64,000 nucleotides of DNA from Akkermansia sp. (GCA_017477935.1 JAFVIC010000003.1:1-64000); one strand, 5' to 3'; counted from the stretch's first letter, positions 53,566-62,257 are shown. The notes: generated by a model from the letters alone, not told the origin. Made by a program: numbers and translations.

Positions 53566-53626
53566 GCCGCAACTACAGCTTTCTTTTCATCATTTCCACA
53601 CTAACCCGCCATACAAAATAACAATC

Positions 53627-54262
53627 ATGACGCACGAACTCATCAAAAATCGTCGGCAGTTACTCTTCACCCAGGCTCGCCAGATTGGTTATCTTGTTAT
53701 ACTCTGTCTCTCCGTTCTGTTGCAGTGGAAACTGGCGGATATTTACAAATCCGATTTAATTATCGAACACGGCGTCATCGAAAGTACGCAAAGCGCCATT
53801 CTGTTACTGGCAGCTCTCAGCCTGTTCGTTCAAGCCTGCCTCAACCGTTCCTACCGCTCATTGATGCTGTTGCTCGCCTCGCTTACGTTGGCGGCCTGCA
53901 TTCGCGAGCAAGATGCCTGGCTGGACGAGTGTATTCCCTACGTCGGTTGGCAGTTCGCCTGGGTATTCCCGATTACTGCCGCCTGCTATGCCATGCGAGA
54001 CTGGCGCGGTTGCCTGCGCCAGCTGACCGAGTTCCTGCGTTCCAACAGCTTCGGCATGATGATGACCGCCCTCACCATCATCATCCCCGTTGCCCAGTTG
54101 CTGGGGCACCGCAGTTACCTGAACGACCTCATCAACGACCCTGATATCAATGCCTCCATCGTACGGCGCGCCCTTGAGGAACCCATCGAAATGATTGGTT
54201 ACGTGCAACTTCTGCTCGCCACTGCGGAGTTCCATATTGAGCAATGGCTCGACAGGCACTGA
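53627..54262 (+). CDS. Integral membrane protein, five to six helices, unknown
   Basis: 211 aa with hydrophobic segments at roughly 20-42 (GYLVILCLSVLLQW), 52-72, 76-94, 106-124, 138-157 and 182-198. Acidic residues sit at membrane edges (HGVIESTQ and EEPIEMIG), a layout seen in an uncharacterised bacterial membrane family, but the match is weak. It precedes the Cys-His-Asp lipoprotein gene and has no recognised enzymatic motif. Confidence 0.65.
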   Translation: MTHELIKNRRQLLFTQARQIGYLVILCLSVLLQWKLADIYKSDLIIEHGVIESTQSAILLLAALSLFVQACLNRSYRSLMLLLASLTLAACIREQDAWLDECIPYVGWQFAWVFPITAACYAMRDWRGCLRQLTEFLRSNSFGMMMTALTIIIPVAQLLGHRSYLNDLINDPDINASIVRRALEEPIEMIGYVQLLLATAEFHIEQWLDRH

Positions 54263-54271
54263 TGAATACGC

Positions 54272-54300
54272 TTGCCGACTCGCACACGGAGTGCTAATAT
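54272..54300 (+). promoter_or_regulatory. Promoter of the lipoprotein gene
   Basis: TTGCCG (54272-54277), 17 bp, TAATAT (54295-54300); 10 nt to the ATG. The TTG of the -35 box is not a start. Confidence 0.6.
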
Positions 54301-54310
54301 ACCCCTGAAC

Positions 54311-55066
54311 ATGTCCGGCAATACTGTTACCTGTCTTCTTCGCGCCACACTGGCAAGCGCAGCCCTGCTCATGAGCGGCTGCTACCCGCCGCCGCCGCAA
54401 TACCCCTACACCCCACTGGTAACCGAACGGCGCAGCAGCCTGCACGAACAGCTGCTGCAACTGCTCCCCGAACACGAACGCAAACTTCCCGCCGCTCAGG
54501 CCGAGGCTCGCTGGCTGGCCGACACCGCTTACAAGGCCGCTGCCGCCATCGCCCGAGTGAACGACTCGAACTTCCCCGGCTGGGCCGGCAATGCACTCGT
54601 GAACGCCTACCTGCAAGACCGCGGGCTCTGCTGGCACTACCAGCACGACATGTACCGAGAGCTGCGCCGCCGCAAGCTCAGCTACTTCCGCATAGGCTGC
54701 TGCGTGCGCGACCACACCGAGCTGACGGAGCACAACTGTGTCTACATTGCCGCCGACGGCGAATTCTGGCCGCAGGCCATGGTGCTCGATGCCTGGATGT
54801 GGAACGGTCGCCTGAAAGTCGACCCCGCCACTGAGCTGGATCAGGATGACTGGAAGGACCTGCCCGAAATCTGTGATATGCTGGCCGGCACCTATTACGA
54901 AGGGCACACCTACCCCACAGAGCACTGGTTCAGCGTGCGCTGCGATGACGGCCGCTACCTCATATCCTCCTCCAACCTGGCGCGCAGCTCCGCCCAGTAC
55001 AGCCGCATGTACCACAACATTCAGAAAGGTCGGCAAGTGCACCCGAACTCGCCGGCAAGCTACTGA
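54311..55066 (+). CDS. Lipoprotein with possible Cys-His-Asp (transglutaminase-like) core
   Basis: 251 aa from ATG 54311. Lipoprotein signal with lipobox LMSGC (Cys24). The mature part has GLCWHYQHDMYRELRRR, then EHNCVYIAADG, then VLDAWMWNGRL, in the Cys...His...Asp order of papain/transglutaminase-fold enzymes, with the Cys at the start of a helix as expected. This resembles small predicted cysteine proteases whose pattern is GLCWxxxxDxY. It could equally be a non-catalytic relative. Acts at the membrane face in the periplasm. Confidence 0.6.
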   Translation: MSGNTVTCLLRATLASAALLMSGCYPPPPQYPYTPLVTERRSSLHEQLLQLLPEHERKLPAAQAEARWLADTAYKAAAAIARVNDSNFPGWAGNALVNAYLQDRGLCWHYQHDMYRELRRRKLSYFRIGCCVRDHTELTEHNCVYIAADGEFWPQAMVLDAWMWNGRLKVDPATELDQDDWKDLPEICDMLAGTYYEGHTYPTEHWFSVRCDDGRYLISSSNLARSSAQYSRMYHNIQKGRQVHPNSPASY

Positions 55067-55123
55067 TTCCGAACCTCGGGCTTCGGCAAACGGCTTTTTG
55101 TCGACCTCCATCATCAAATTTGA

Positions 55124-55151
55124 TTGACATTGGCGCGGGTGCAGGTAGAAT
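55124..55151 (+). promoter_or_regulatory. Promoter of the DUF805 cluster
   Basis: TTGACA (55124-55129), 16 bp, TAGAAT (55146-55151); 11 nt to the ATG at 55163. It excludes the in-frame start at 55124. Confidence 0.65.
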
Positions 55152-55162
55152 GTTGGCAAACA

Positions 55163-56242
55163 ATGGAAAAGCGCTACTATTACCTGAACTCCGCCCGCAC
55201 GGCACCTCTGGGCCCGCATTCACTGGCGGAGCTGAGCAATATGCTGCTGCACGGGCAGCTGCTCCCCACTACTGAAGTGGCGGCTGAAGGTGACAGGCGT
55301 TGGGTAGCGCTGGGTCCCTTGCTTGCAGGCAGCGGGCAGCTGCTGCCCCCCGTACCGGCACCCGCGCCTGTCGTGCCGGCACTCCCCCTGCCGCCCCTCC
55401 CCACGGGCGGGGGCGATGAAGATTTACCCCCTGTCCCCGGCTACATACCCCTGCCCCCCATACCTGCCGCCCCGGTGCCTGTACCACCGGCAAAGGCCGA
55501 TGCTCCCGCCGGCCACTGCCCGGCCTGTGCCCGCGAATTGGAGACCGTAGACGGCCAACTGCCGCCGAACTGCCCGCACTGCGACGAATACCTGCGCCCC
55601 GACCGGAATACGCTCCGGCAGCACATACGTGCCGCCCTGAGGCGACCCCTGACCTGGCGCGGGCGCTCCCCACGCTCCGAATACTGGGGAAGCTTTCTCT
55701 TTTACCTGCTCACCGCCACACCGATTACGCTGGCAGTCATCGTAGTCATTGTCATCTCAGCGGCACGCGAGCTCAACGGCGTACCCGCAGCAGAGCTCAG
55801 TTTTGAGCGGGTTGCGTATGCCCCCGGCATGGTATGGGCCTGGGTCGCAGCAGGAGTACTGGCCCTGTACATGCTGTATTTCACGCTGGTATCCATCGCG
55901 GCAGGTATTCGCCGCCTGCACGACATCGGTCGCAGCGGGTGGTGGCTGGGCACCGTGCTCCTCATGAACCTGGCCTGGCAATTCACCTACGCACGCAAAG
56001 TGATTGACTACATCGGCGGGGTAAACTGGAAGCTTGTCGCCGCTATCGATGACACAGCCTCGCGCAACAGCCGAATCAACGAAATTGCCGACAGCATCAA
56101 CCTGCTGGCATACGACGGGCTCTGCGGGGTGTTCTATCTGCTGAGCATGTGTTTCGGGTTAACCATGTTCGTTTTCAGTCTCATGGACAGCAAACCGGGC
56201 CCGAACAAATACGGACCCTGCGCCAAATACCCACTCTCATAA
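55163..56242 (+). CDS. GYF_2, zinc-ribbon and DUF805 membrane protein, copy 1
   Basis: 359 aa from ATG 55163. Residues 1-60 are a GYF_2 domain (RYYYLNSARTAPLGPHSL, then an ELSNMLL helix). A Pro-rich linker leads to a zinc ribbon (GHCPACARELE, NCPHCDEYL) near 125-155. The DUF805 domain begins LTWRGRSPRSEYWGSFLFYLL and has four membrane helices, the RRLHDIGRSGWW loop, and the C-terminal PGPNKYGP motif. The function of DUF805 is unknown. First gene of four. Confidence 0.85.
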   Translation: MEKRYYYLNSARTAPLGPHSLAELSNMLLHGQLLPTTEVAAEGDRRWVALGPLLAGSGQLLPPVPAPAPVVPALPLPPLPTGGGDEDLPPVPGYIPLPPIPAAPVPVPPAKADAPAGHCPACARELETVDGQLPPNCPHCDEYLRPDRNTLRQHIRAALRRPLTWRGRSPRSEYWGSFLFYLLTATPITLAVIVVIVISAARELNGVPAAELSFERVAYAPGMVWAWVAAGVLALYMLYFTLVSIAAGIRRLHDIGRSGWWLGTVLLMNLAWQFTYARKVIDYIGGVNWKLVAAIDDTASRNSRINEIADSINLLAYDGLCGVFYLLSMCFGLTMFVFSLMDSKPGPNKYGPCAKYPLS

Positions 56243-56254
56243 TCTCCCCCGACT

Positions 56255-57136
56255 ATGGACAGCTATTATTACCTGAACGAAAACAAAGAACCGCAAGGTC
56301 CCCACACTCTCGATGAACTGCGGGCCCTGCTGGCAACCAATCGGCTGCAGCCCGAAACCCGCGCCGCGCGCCGGGGGGCTGCACACTGGGGTACACTGGC
56401 AGAGCTACTGGCAGCGCCGGCAGAACCGGCCGCTGCTGCCCTGCCCCCGACCCCGCCTGCGCCCCAAGCCGGCACCTGCCCCGGCTGTGCCTGCGAGCTT
56501 ACCGCACCCGGCGGCATACTGCCTGCGCGCTGCCCGAGCTGCGGGTACCGTTTCCGCGCGGTTAATATACATGACCTGTGGCAGAACTTCATGCTGGCTC
56601 TGCGCAAAACCTTTGTGCTGCGAGGGCGTGCACCGCGCATAGAGTACTGGAGCTTCATTCTCTTCAGCACCATCATCACCACCATCCTCATGACCATCAT
56701 GCAGGTTGTGATGGTTGCCCTGCTACCGACCGAAGCCGTGACAGCCCTCGAATCCCCCGAGACCGCCGAGCAACTGGACTCACTGCCCTCTGCCGCCATA
56801 GTCGCCATGGCTGTGATGGGAATCGTCTATACTCTGGTCAACCTGGCCGTTACAATACCGCAGCTGACGGTCATGGTACGGCGCATGCACGATGTCGGCC
56901 GCAGCGGCAAGTGGCTGTTGCTCTACATGCTGATGGTATTCGTCTGCGTTGCCGGCGCCTTCATGCTGGCAGCAAACCATGACAATGAGACAGCCGGGCC
57001 CATCCTCGTCATCGGTGTTCTGATACCCGCCATCTGTCTTCTGGCACTGGGAATCTTCTTCTTTGTGCTCACCCTGCTCGACAGCCACCGCGGCCCGAAC
57101 AAATACGGCCCCTCACCTAAATACCCCCTTGCCTGA
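56255..57136 (+). CDS. GYF_2, zinc-ribbon and DUF805 membrane protein, copy 2
   Basis: 293 aa, 12 bp after copy 1. GYF_2 at 1-60 (DSYYYLNENKEPQGPHTL). The zinc ribbon is GTCPGCACELT then RCPSCGYRF. DUF805 begins FVLRGRAPRIEYWSFILF and contains RRMHDVGRSGKW and RGPNKYGPSPKYPL at the end. The linker is shorter than in copy 1. Confidence 0.85.
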   Translation: MDSYYYLNENKEPQGPHTLDELRALLATNRLQPETRAARRGAAHWGTLAELLAAPAEPAAAALPPTPPAPQAGTCPGCACELTAPGGILPARCPSCGYRFRAVNIHDLWQNFMLALRKTFVLRGRAPRIEYWSFILFSTIITTILMTIMQVVMVALLPTEAVTALESPETAEQLDSLPSAAIVAMAVMGIVYTLVNLAVTIPQLTVMVRRMHDVGRSGKWLLLYMLMVFVCVAGAFMLAANHDNETAGPILVIGVLIPAICLLALGIFFFVLTLLDSHRGPNKYGPSPKYPLA

Positions 57137-57144
57137 CACCTGCC

Positions 57145-58110
57145 ATGAGCTCAAAACCCACCACCACTCCGTCGGCAACGGTCAAACTCTCCGACCTCAA
57201 AGCCGCACCTGTCAAAATCTCCCCCCCCAAGAACACGGACACCCCCAAAACCGTGACTGCACCCAAAACCACCACAGTCACAACCAAACCTCAGGCAAGC
57301 AAGACCCAACCGCCGGCAAAGCCCACCGCCGAGAAAACCACCCCTCCGGCGGCAGCAGCCCCTACGACGGCCCCCGGCACAAGGCGCAAATCCCCTGCAC
57401 CCGGCACAGCCCCTCTCTGCCCCCGCTGCAAATCCGTGCTGACCGTAAAAAGCGGCAAACTGCCTGAGTTGTGCCCCACCTGCCATTTCATCCTGCGAGC
57501 AGAGCGCCAGAAGGCCTTCAACCACAACTTCCGGTTGGCATTCCGCAAGACCTTCGTGTGGAGGGGGCGCGCCACACGCCGCGAGTTCTGGGGCTTTACC
57601 GTTATCATGGGCGGTATCGGCCTGCTGCTGGCACTGGCTCTCGATATTGTGTGCAACGGGCTCATTGCCCAACTGATAGCCGAATACATAGCCCCCATAC
57701 CAGCCCTGCCCGAACTGCTGTGGTACATACTCACCCCTATGATCGGTGCAGCACTGTTGGTATGGGTACTTGCCCTGCCGCTACCCTTACTCAGCCTGAC
57801 CATTCGCCGCCTGCATGACGTTGGGCACAGCATGCTGTGGCTCACCATTGCCTGTCTTTGCTGGCTGGGCAGCGGGCTGGCGGCCTCGGCAAGTGCCATA
57901 ACCATGCTACTCGCCCTGCTGTGCGGAGCAGATGCCGCCGCTACCGAAACCGCCCCCATTGCCGCCCTCATCGAGCACAGCCTGCTCGCCACCCTGGTAC
58001 TGGGCGGTATTGCCACTATCTTCACCCTGGCTATCGGCATGTTCAGCCTGATGGACAGCCAGCGGGGTTCCAACAAATACGGCCCCTCGGCCAAATATCC
58101 CCTTGAGTAA
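57145..58110 (+). CDS. Zinc-ribbon and DUF805 membrane protein, copy 3
   Basis: 321 aa, 8 bp after copy 2. GYF_2 is replaced by about 90 residues of Thr/Pro/Lys-rich low complexity (TTTVTTKPQASKTQPPAKP). The zinc ribbon is LCPRCKSVLT then LCPTCHFIL. DUF805: FVWRGRATRREFWGFTVI, RRLHDVGHSMLW, RGSNKYGPSAKYPL. The disordered head may tether the domain or bind a partner. Confidence 0.82.
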   Translation: MSSKPTTTPSATVKLSDLKAAPVKISPPKNTDTPKTVTAPKTTTVTTKPQASKTQPPAKPTAEKTTPPAAAAPTTAPGTRRKSPAPGTAPLCPRCKSVLTVKSGKLPELCPTCHFILRAERQKAFNHNFRLAFRKTFVWRGRATRREFWGFTVIMGGIGLLLALALDIVCNGLIAQLIAEYIAPIPALPELLWYILTPMIGAALLVWVLALPLPLLSLTIRRLHDVGHSMLWLTIACLCWLGSGLAASASAITMLLALLCGADAAATETAPIAALIEHSLLATLVLGGIATIFTLAIGMFSLMDSQRGSNKYGPSAKYPLE

Positions 58111-58138
58111 ATAATAAACAACACTATACCATTCAATC

Positions 58139-58771
58139 ATGAAAGAAGTCCCCTCCACCACCTGTACCCCCATTGCCGGGAAACACCACTACGCCGGCGA
58201 CTGCCCCGACTGCGGGCAAGGCATACTGTCCGAAAACGGCAGACTTCCCGAGTGCTGCCCCACCTGCAACCACAGCTTACGCTCGGCCAAACCTGACAGC
58301 CCCCTGTACAACATACTCCGCAGCCTGAAGCTCTACTGCGACACACGCGGGCGCTCCACCCGCCGCGAGTTCTGGGCCTTCACCCTACTCACCCTGCTGC
58401 TGCTGGCAATCGAAGCCGCTCTGTATGCCGGCTGCTACCGCAACGGCAGCCTGAGCGCCATACCCACCTGGCTGTGGCTGGTGCTGCCGGCCCTGTTACT
58501 CTGCCCGTTCAGCACCCTGACCATTCGCCGCCTGCACGACCTGAACAAAGGCCCCGGCCTGCTTATTGCCTTTCTGGCGTTGGGGCTCAGCGGCCTGGGT
58601 GTCATTGCCATGCACAGCAGCAACGTGCTGCCTGAAATCATCACCAAAGAAGTCAGCGACTGGGCACGCGTGGCGCTGCAGCTGGCCATCATCGTGGGCA
58701 GCATCATCCTCTACCTCGGCACACAGCACCGCATGCCCGGCCCGAACGAATACGGCCCCGCTCCCAAATAA
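58139..58771 (+). CDS. Zinc-ribbon and DUF805 membrane protein, copy 4
   Basis: 210 aa, the shortest copy, 28 bp after copy 3. The zinc ribbon is at the N-terminus (GDCPDCGQGIL, CCPTCNHSL) with no GYF head. DUF805: DTRGRSTRREFWAFTLL, RRLHDLNKGPGLL and the C-terminal MPGPNEYGPAPK, where NKYGP has become NEYGP. Confidence 0.82.
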   Translation: MKEVPSTTCTPIAGKHHYAGDCPDCGQGILSENGRLPECCPTCNHSLRSAKPDSPLYNILRSLKLYCDTRGRSTRREFWAFTLLTLLLLAIEAALYAGCYRNGSLSAIPTWLWLVLPALLLCPFSTLTIRRLHDLNKGPGLLIAFLALGLSGLGVIAMHSSNVLPEIITKEVSDWARVALQLAIIVGSIILYLGTQHRMPGPNEYGPAPK

Positions 58772-58819
58772 TTTCAGCATCTCAAATTCGATTTTGCCCA
58801 AAATCAACTCCAAACGCCC

Positions 58820-58847
58820 AAATCGTAAATCGTAAATCGTAAATCGT
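58820..58847. repeat. Heptamer tandem repeat upstream of miaA
   Basis: Four perfect head-to-tail AAATCGT units (58820-58847), followed by a partial AAATTCG, end 8 bp before the miaA ATG. Related AAATCGT units occur in the MITE at 15767-15792. Confidence 0.85.
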
Positions 58848-58855
58848 AAATTCGC

Positions 58856-59746
58856 ATGGGTCCAATCTTCATATTGGGGCCGACAGGCTGTGGCAAAAGC
58901 AAAGTAGCTGTGGAGCTTGCACAGCGGCTCGGATGTGCCGAGATTGTGAGTGCCGATGCCTACCAGGTCTATCGCGCCATGCCCATACTGACCGCCGCCC
59001 CCACCGAGGCTGAAAGGGGCGGCGTACCCCACCACCTCATCGGCAACCTTGATGTCAGCGAAAACAACGACGCCGCCACCCACGCCCGCCGCGCACAGGC
59101 CTGCATAGCCGACATTCAGGCACGCGGAGCAATCCCCATCATCACCGGCGGCAGCGGGCTGTACGTGAAGTTTATCTCCCACGGCATATCCCCCGCCCCG
59201 CCGAGTGACCCGGCCCTGCGCGCCGAACTGATGGCCCTGCCGGCAGCAGAAGCCGTGCGCCGCCTGCAGGCCGCCGACCCTGAGGGAGCCGCCGCCACCA
59301 ACCTGCAGAACCCCCGCTACGTAGTGCGCAACCTGGAGATAGTGCTGCTGGGCGGCAAACCGCTCTCCTACTGGCGCAACAACTGGCAACCGCAAGCCTG
59401 CGGGCCGGGCTTCAACCTGGTGCGTGAAGTCACCGAACTCGACAGCCGCATAGCCGCCCGAGCCGAGCAAATGCTGCAAAACGGCGCTATAGCCGAAGTC
59501 GCCGCCCTGCCGCGAGAGCTCTCCCCCACAGCCGAAAAAACCCTGGGCCTCACCCTCATACGCGACTACCTCGCCGGCACCACCACACGCAGCGAACTCA
59601 CCGCGGCACTCGCACTCGCTACCCGCCAATACGCCAAACGACAGCGTACCTGGCTGCGCCGCGAACCCTGGGCTACCCCCATTCCCTGCAACAGCACCGC
59701 GGCTGAATCAATTCTCCGCTCACTCTCAGCGCTACGCCAGGCCTGA
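58856..59746 (+). CDS. miaA: tRNA dimethylallyltransferase
   Basis: 296 aa. It adds an isopentenyl group to A37 of tRNAs reading UNN codons. P-loop GPTGCGKSKVA at the N-terminus, then IVSADAYQVYRAMPILTAAP (Asp and Gln contact the tRNA), PHHLIGNLDVSE, IITGGSGLYVKF and the C-terminal RQYAKRQRTWLRRE. Somewhat shorter than E. coli MiaA (316). A heptamer repeat lies in its 5' flank. No SD is visible. Confidence 0.92.
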   Translation: MGPIFILGPTGCGKSKVAVELAQRLGCAEIVSADAYQVYRAMPILTAAPTEAERGGVPHHLIGNLDVSENNDAATHARRAQACIADIQARGAIPIITGGSGLYVKFISHGISPAPPSDPALRAELMALPAAEAVRRLQAADPEGAAATNLQNPRYVVRNLEIVLLGGKPLSYWRNNWQPQACGPGFNLVREVTELDSRIAARAEQMLQNGAIAEVAALPRELSPTAEKTLGLTLIRDYLAGTTTRSELTAALALATRQYAKRQRTWLRREPWATPIPCNSTAAESILRSLSALRQA

Positions 59747-59848
59747 AAAATGCAAAAAATACGCATTTTTTTATTCCTGCTATCCACTGTAGCTCAAGCC
59801 TGAGCATTTTACCCTCACATTTTCCCTGACTTACCCCCAATTTTTAGA

Positions 59849-59876
59849 TTGAACTGGCAGGTGAGAGTGGTATAAT
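59849..59876 (+). promoter_or_regulatory. Promoter of the MFS transporter gene, leaderless
   Basis: TTGAAC (59849-59854), 16 bp, TATAAT (59871-59876); 9 nt to the ATG. Confidence 0.65.
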
Positions 59877-59885
59877 GGTCACGTT

Positions 59886-61751
59886 ATGAGTACAGATACA
59901 ACGACAACCGAGCTCTCAGCTTCGGTCAAGCGCTACGCCCTTTACCTCATGGTAATGGCAGGTCTTGGCGGTCTTTTATATGGTATTGACGTAGGCGTGA
60001 TTGCCGCGGCTCTGCCCTACATTGAAAAGACCTCCTCTTACACCCCCTCGGAAATCTCGCTCGTGGTTGCGGCCGTGCTGGCGGGTTCCGTGCTCTCCTC
60101 CCTGTTTGCCGGCATGCTGGCGGAGTGGCTCGGGCGTCGTAACATCATCATCATCTCTGCCCTGCTCTTCACGCTGAGCATTCCCGTCATCTGCTTCTCT
60201 GACGGCAGCTTCGCCATGCTGATGAGCGGCCGTATTCTGCAGGGTGCCAGTGCCGGTCTGGTAGGTGTGGTAGTGCCCATGTATCTGGCTGAATGTCTGG
60301 ACGCCAACTCCCGTGGTAAAGGCACGGGTATGTTCCAGTTCATGCTCACCGTCGGTCTGGTATTTGCAGCCGTCATCGGCCTGGTAACCACCCAGATTGT
60401 GGGTGCTGCGGACGATGTGACCGTATCCGCCGAGCACAAGCAGATGGCCTGGCAGGTTATCTTCTGGTGCTCCGCTCTGCCCGGCATCATCCTCTTCATC
60501 GGCGCTTTCAAACTGAAGGAATCCCCCCGCTGGCTGTACCGCAACGGCCGTGAGGACGAGGCTCTGCTCGCCCTGGCCGCCAACAACGGCGACAAGGCTG
60601 CACGCGAGATTCTGCAGGAAATGAAAGATGCTGACGCCCGCGAGGCCGCCGAGAAGGCCGCCATGGCCGAGGCCGCTAAGGGCGACAGCCTGATGCAGCG
60701 CAAGTATATCATCCCCTTCATTCTGGCCGTAGTCGTACTCGCCTGCACTCAGGCAACCGGTATTAACTCCGTGCTCAACTACTCGGTCAAGATCTTCCAG
60801 CAGGCCGGCCTGCAGGGTGCCTTCGCCAACTGGGCTGACCTGGGTATTAAGGTCATGAACATGGTCATGACCATCGTGGCTGTGACTCTCGTGGACAAGA
60901 AGGGCCGCACCTTCCTGCTCAAGATGGGTACGCTGGGTATCATCGTCGGTCTGGCCGGCGTGGGTGCCATGTTCCTGAGCGTGGAGAACAAGCGAGTGGA
61001 CGTCACCGACATCGTGAAGGCCGCCATGACCGACAACTCCCTGAACATCTCCGCCGCCGATGCCGTGAAGCAGGCTATCGCCAAGGATTCCTCCATCTCC
61101 CAGACCTACCCCGAGTTCATGCAGGGTGAAAGCGTGGCCCCCGGCATGCAGCTCATCGTGAACTACACCCAGGGCAACGACACGAAGCAGGACGTAGCCG
61201 AATTCTCCGCCGATTCGAAGGCTGAGGGTACCGCCATCGAAGTTAAGAAGACCATCGTCGACGCCGACCCCAACTTCATGGACAAGTTCTACAGCTTCTT
61301 CGGCACACCCATCCTCGAGAAGGGCAGCGTGAAAGAAGTGCAGATTACCAGTGCTGAAATCGGCATGAAGCCCGGTGCCTTCACAGGCTACATGGTTGCC
61401 GGCTTCTTCGTGGTATTCATCGCCTTCTATGCCGCCGGTCCCGGCGTGTGCGTATGGCTGGCCCTCTCTGAGCTCATGCCCAACCGCATTCGCGCCAACG
61501 GCATGGCCATTGCCCTGCTCATCAACCAGCTGGTATCCACCACCATCGCAGGCACCTTCCTGCCCTGGGTTGGCTCCTGCGGCTACTCCTCCGTATTCTT
61601 CTGTCTCGCCGGCTTCACCGTGATTTACTTCATCACCGCAGCCTTCTTCATGCCCGAAACCAAGGGCCGCACCCTCGAAGAAATCGAGCAGTACTTCACC
61701 ACCGGCAAGATGCCCGGCAAAAAGGAGGAAGAAGACGAGGCCAAGGCTTAA
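59886..61751 (+). CDS. MFS sugar:proton symporter (SP family) with large loop insert
   Basis: 621 aa, against about 460-500 for usual members. Twelve membrane helices of the sugar porter family: GGLLYGIDVGVIAAALPYI in TM1, GRRNIIIISAL after TM2, GRILQGASAGLVGVVVPMYL, PRWLYRNGREDEALLAL in the central loop, ACTQATGINSVLNYSVKIFQ in TM7 and LMPNRIRANGMAIALLINQL near TM10. PETKGRTLEEIEQYF is the C-terminal signature. About 130 extra residues (370-495) lie between TM9 and TM10. That loop is outside the membrane and Asp/Lys-rich. Likely substrate a hexose or xylose, which cannot be chosen here. Confidence 0.88.
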   Translation: MSTDTTTTELSASVKRYALYLMVMAGLGGLLYGIDVGVIAAALPYIEKTSSYTPSEISLVVAAVLAGSVLSSLFAGMLAEWLGRRNIIIISALLFTLSIPVICFSDGSFAMLMSGRILQGASAGLVGVVVPMYLAECLDANSRGKGTGMFQFMLTVGLVFAAVIGLVTTQIVGAADDVTVSAEHKQMAWQVIFWCSALPGIILFIGAFKLKESPRWLYRNGREDEALLALAANNGDKAAREILQEMKDADAREAAEKAAMAEAAKGDSLMQRKYIIPFILAVVVLACTQATGINSVLNYSVKIFQQAGLQGAFANWADLGIKVMNMVMTIVAVTLVDKKGRTFLLKMGTLGIIVGLAGVGAMFLSVENKRVDVTDIVKAAMTDNSLNISAADAVKQAIAKDSSISQTYPEFMQGESVAPGMQLIVNYTQGNDTKQDVAEFSADSKAEGTAIEVKKTIVDADPNFMDKFYSFFGTPILEKGSVKEVQITSAEIGMKPGAFTGYMVAGFFVVFIAFYAAGPGVCVWLALSELMPNRIRANGMAIALLINQLVSTTIAGTFLPWVGSCGYSSVFFCLAGFTVIYFITAAFFMPETKGRTLEEIEQYFTTGKMPGKKEEEDEAKA

Positions 61752-61792
61752 TAAAGTACACTTTCTCATCTCTCTGAACTTACACTGAACCG

Positions 61793-61826
61793 ACCGCCCC
61801 TCACCCGCAAGTGAGGGGCGGTTTTA
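61793..61826 (+). terminator. Terminator of the MFS gene
   Basis: ACCGCCCCTCAC, loop CCGCAA, GTGAGGGGCGGT, then TTT; 41 bp after the stop. Confidence 0.8.
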
Positions 61827-61925
61827 TATGCCCGCGGGCGTTCCGTCCGCCGAACTTAATAATAAGGCGAGATTTTCGGCTTGCGCCGTCGTAGTGAATG
61901 TTCGCATACGCTCACACTAGCCACC

Positions 61926-62257
61926 AAATTGCCATTTGGTGAAGTCCGGAATTAGCCCCGCGGGGGCGGCAGATAGTAGCCGGTGGTGGAGCTGCGTCAG
62001 CAGCGAAACCACCGGGAAGAATGAAAAAAAACGAGAGCCCCGACGCGGAACGCGGAGGGCCGACAGATGACCGAAGCTCAATCCCATGCGGCGGCCTTCT
62101 GTCGGCCCGCCATTCGGCGGGGCTCCGATATGTTTTTCACTTGCTACCGGAGACTTCGCTGCTGACGCAGCTTCGGCTCCGGCTATTGTCTGTCGTCCTA
62201 CGGACTCAAAATTCCGCTCTCTATCGCTCGCCCTCACTTCGCTAAATTGCCATTTGG
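61926..62257. repeat. Long structured repeat, copy 3, with direct repeats at both ends
   Basis: Related to 8256-8719. The left arm has CCGGTGGT..ACCACCGG (61980-62014) around AGCTGCGTCAGCAGCG. The right arm carries the same unit inverted (62148-62183), with CTATTGTCTGTCGTCC beyond. The middle (62033-62069) is the reverse complement of the spacer of the first two copies. AAATTGCCATTTGG flanks the whole at 61926-61939 and 62244-62257. No coding frame fits. Confidence 0.8.

Noticed and set aside
54272..55066. TTG start at 54272 for the lipoprotein
   Set aside because: That TTG is the -35 box of the promoter. ATG 54311 gives a proper lipoprotein signal.
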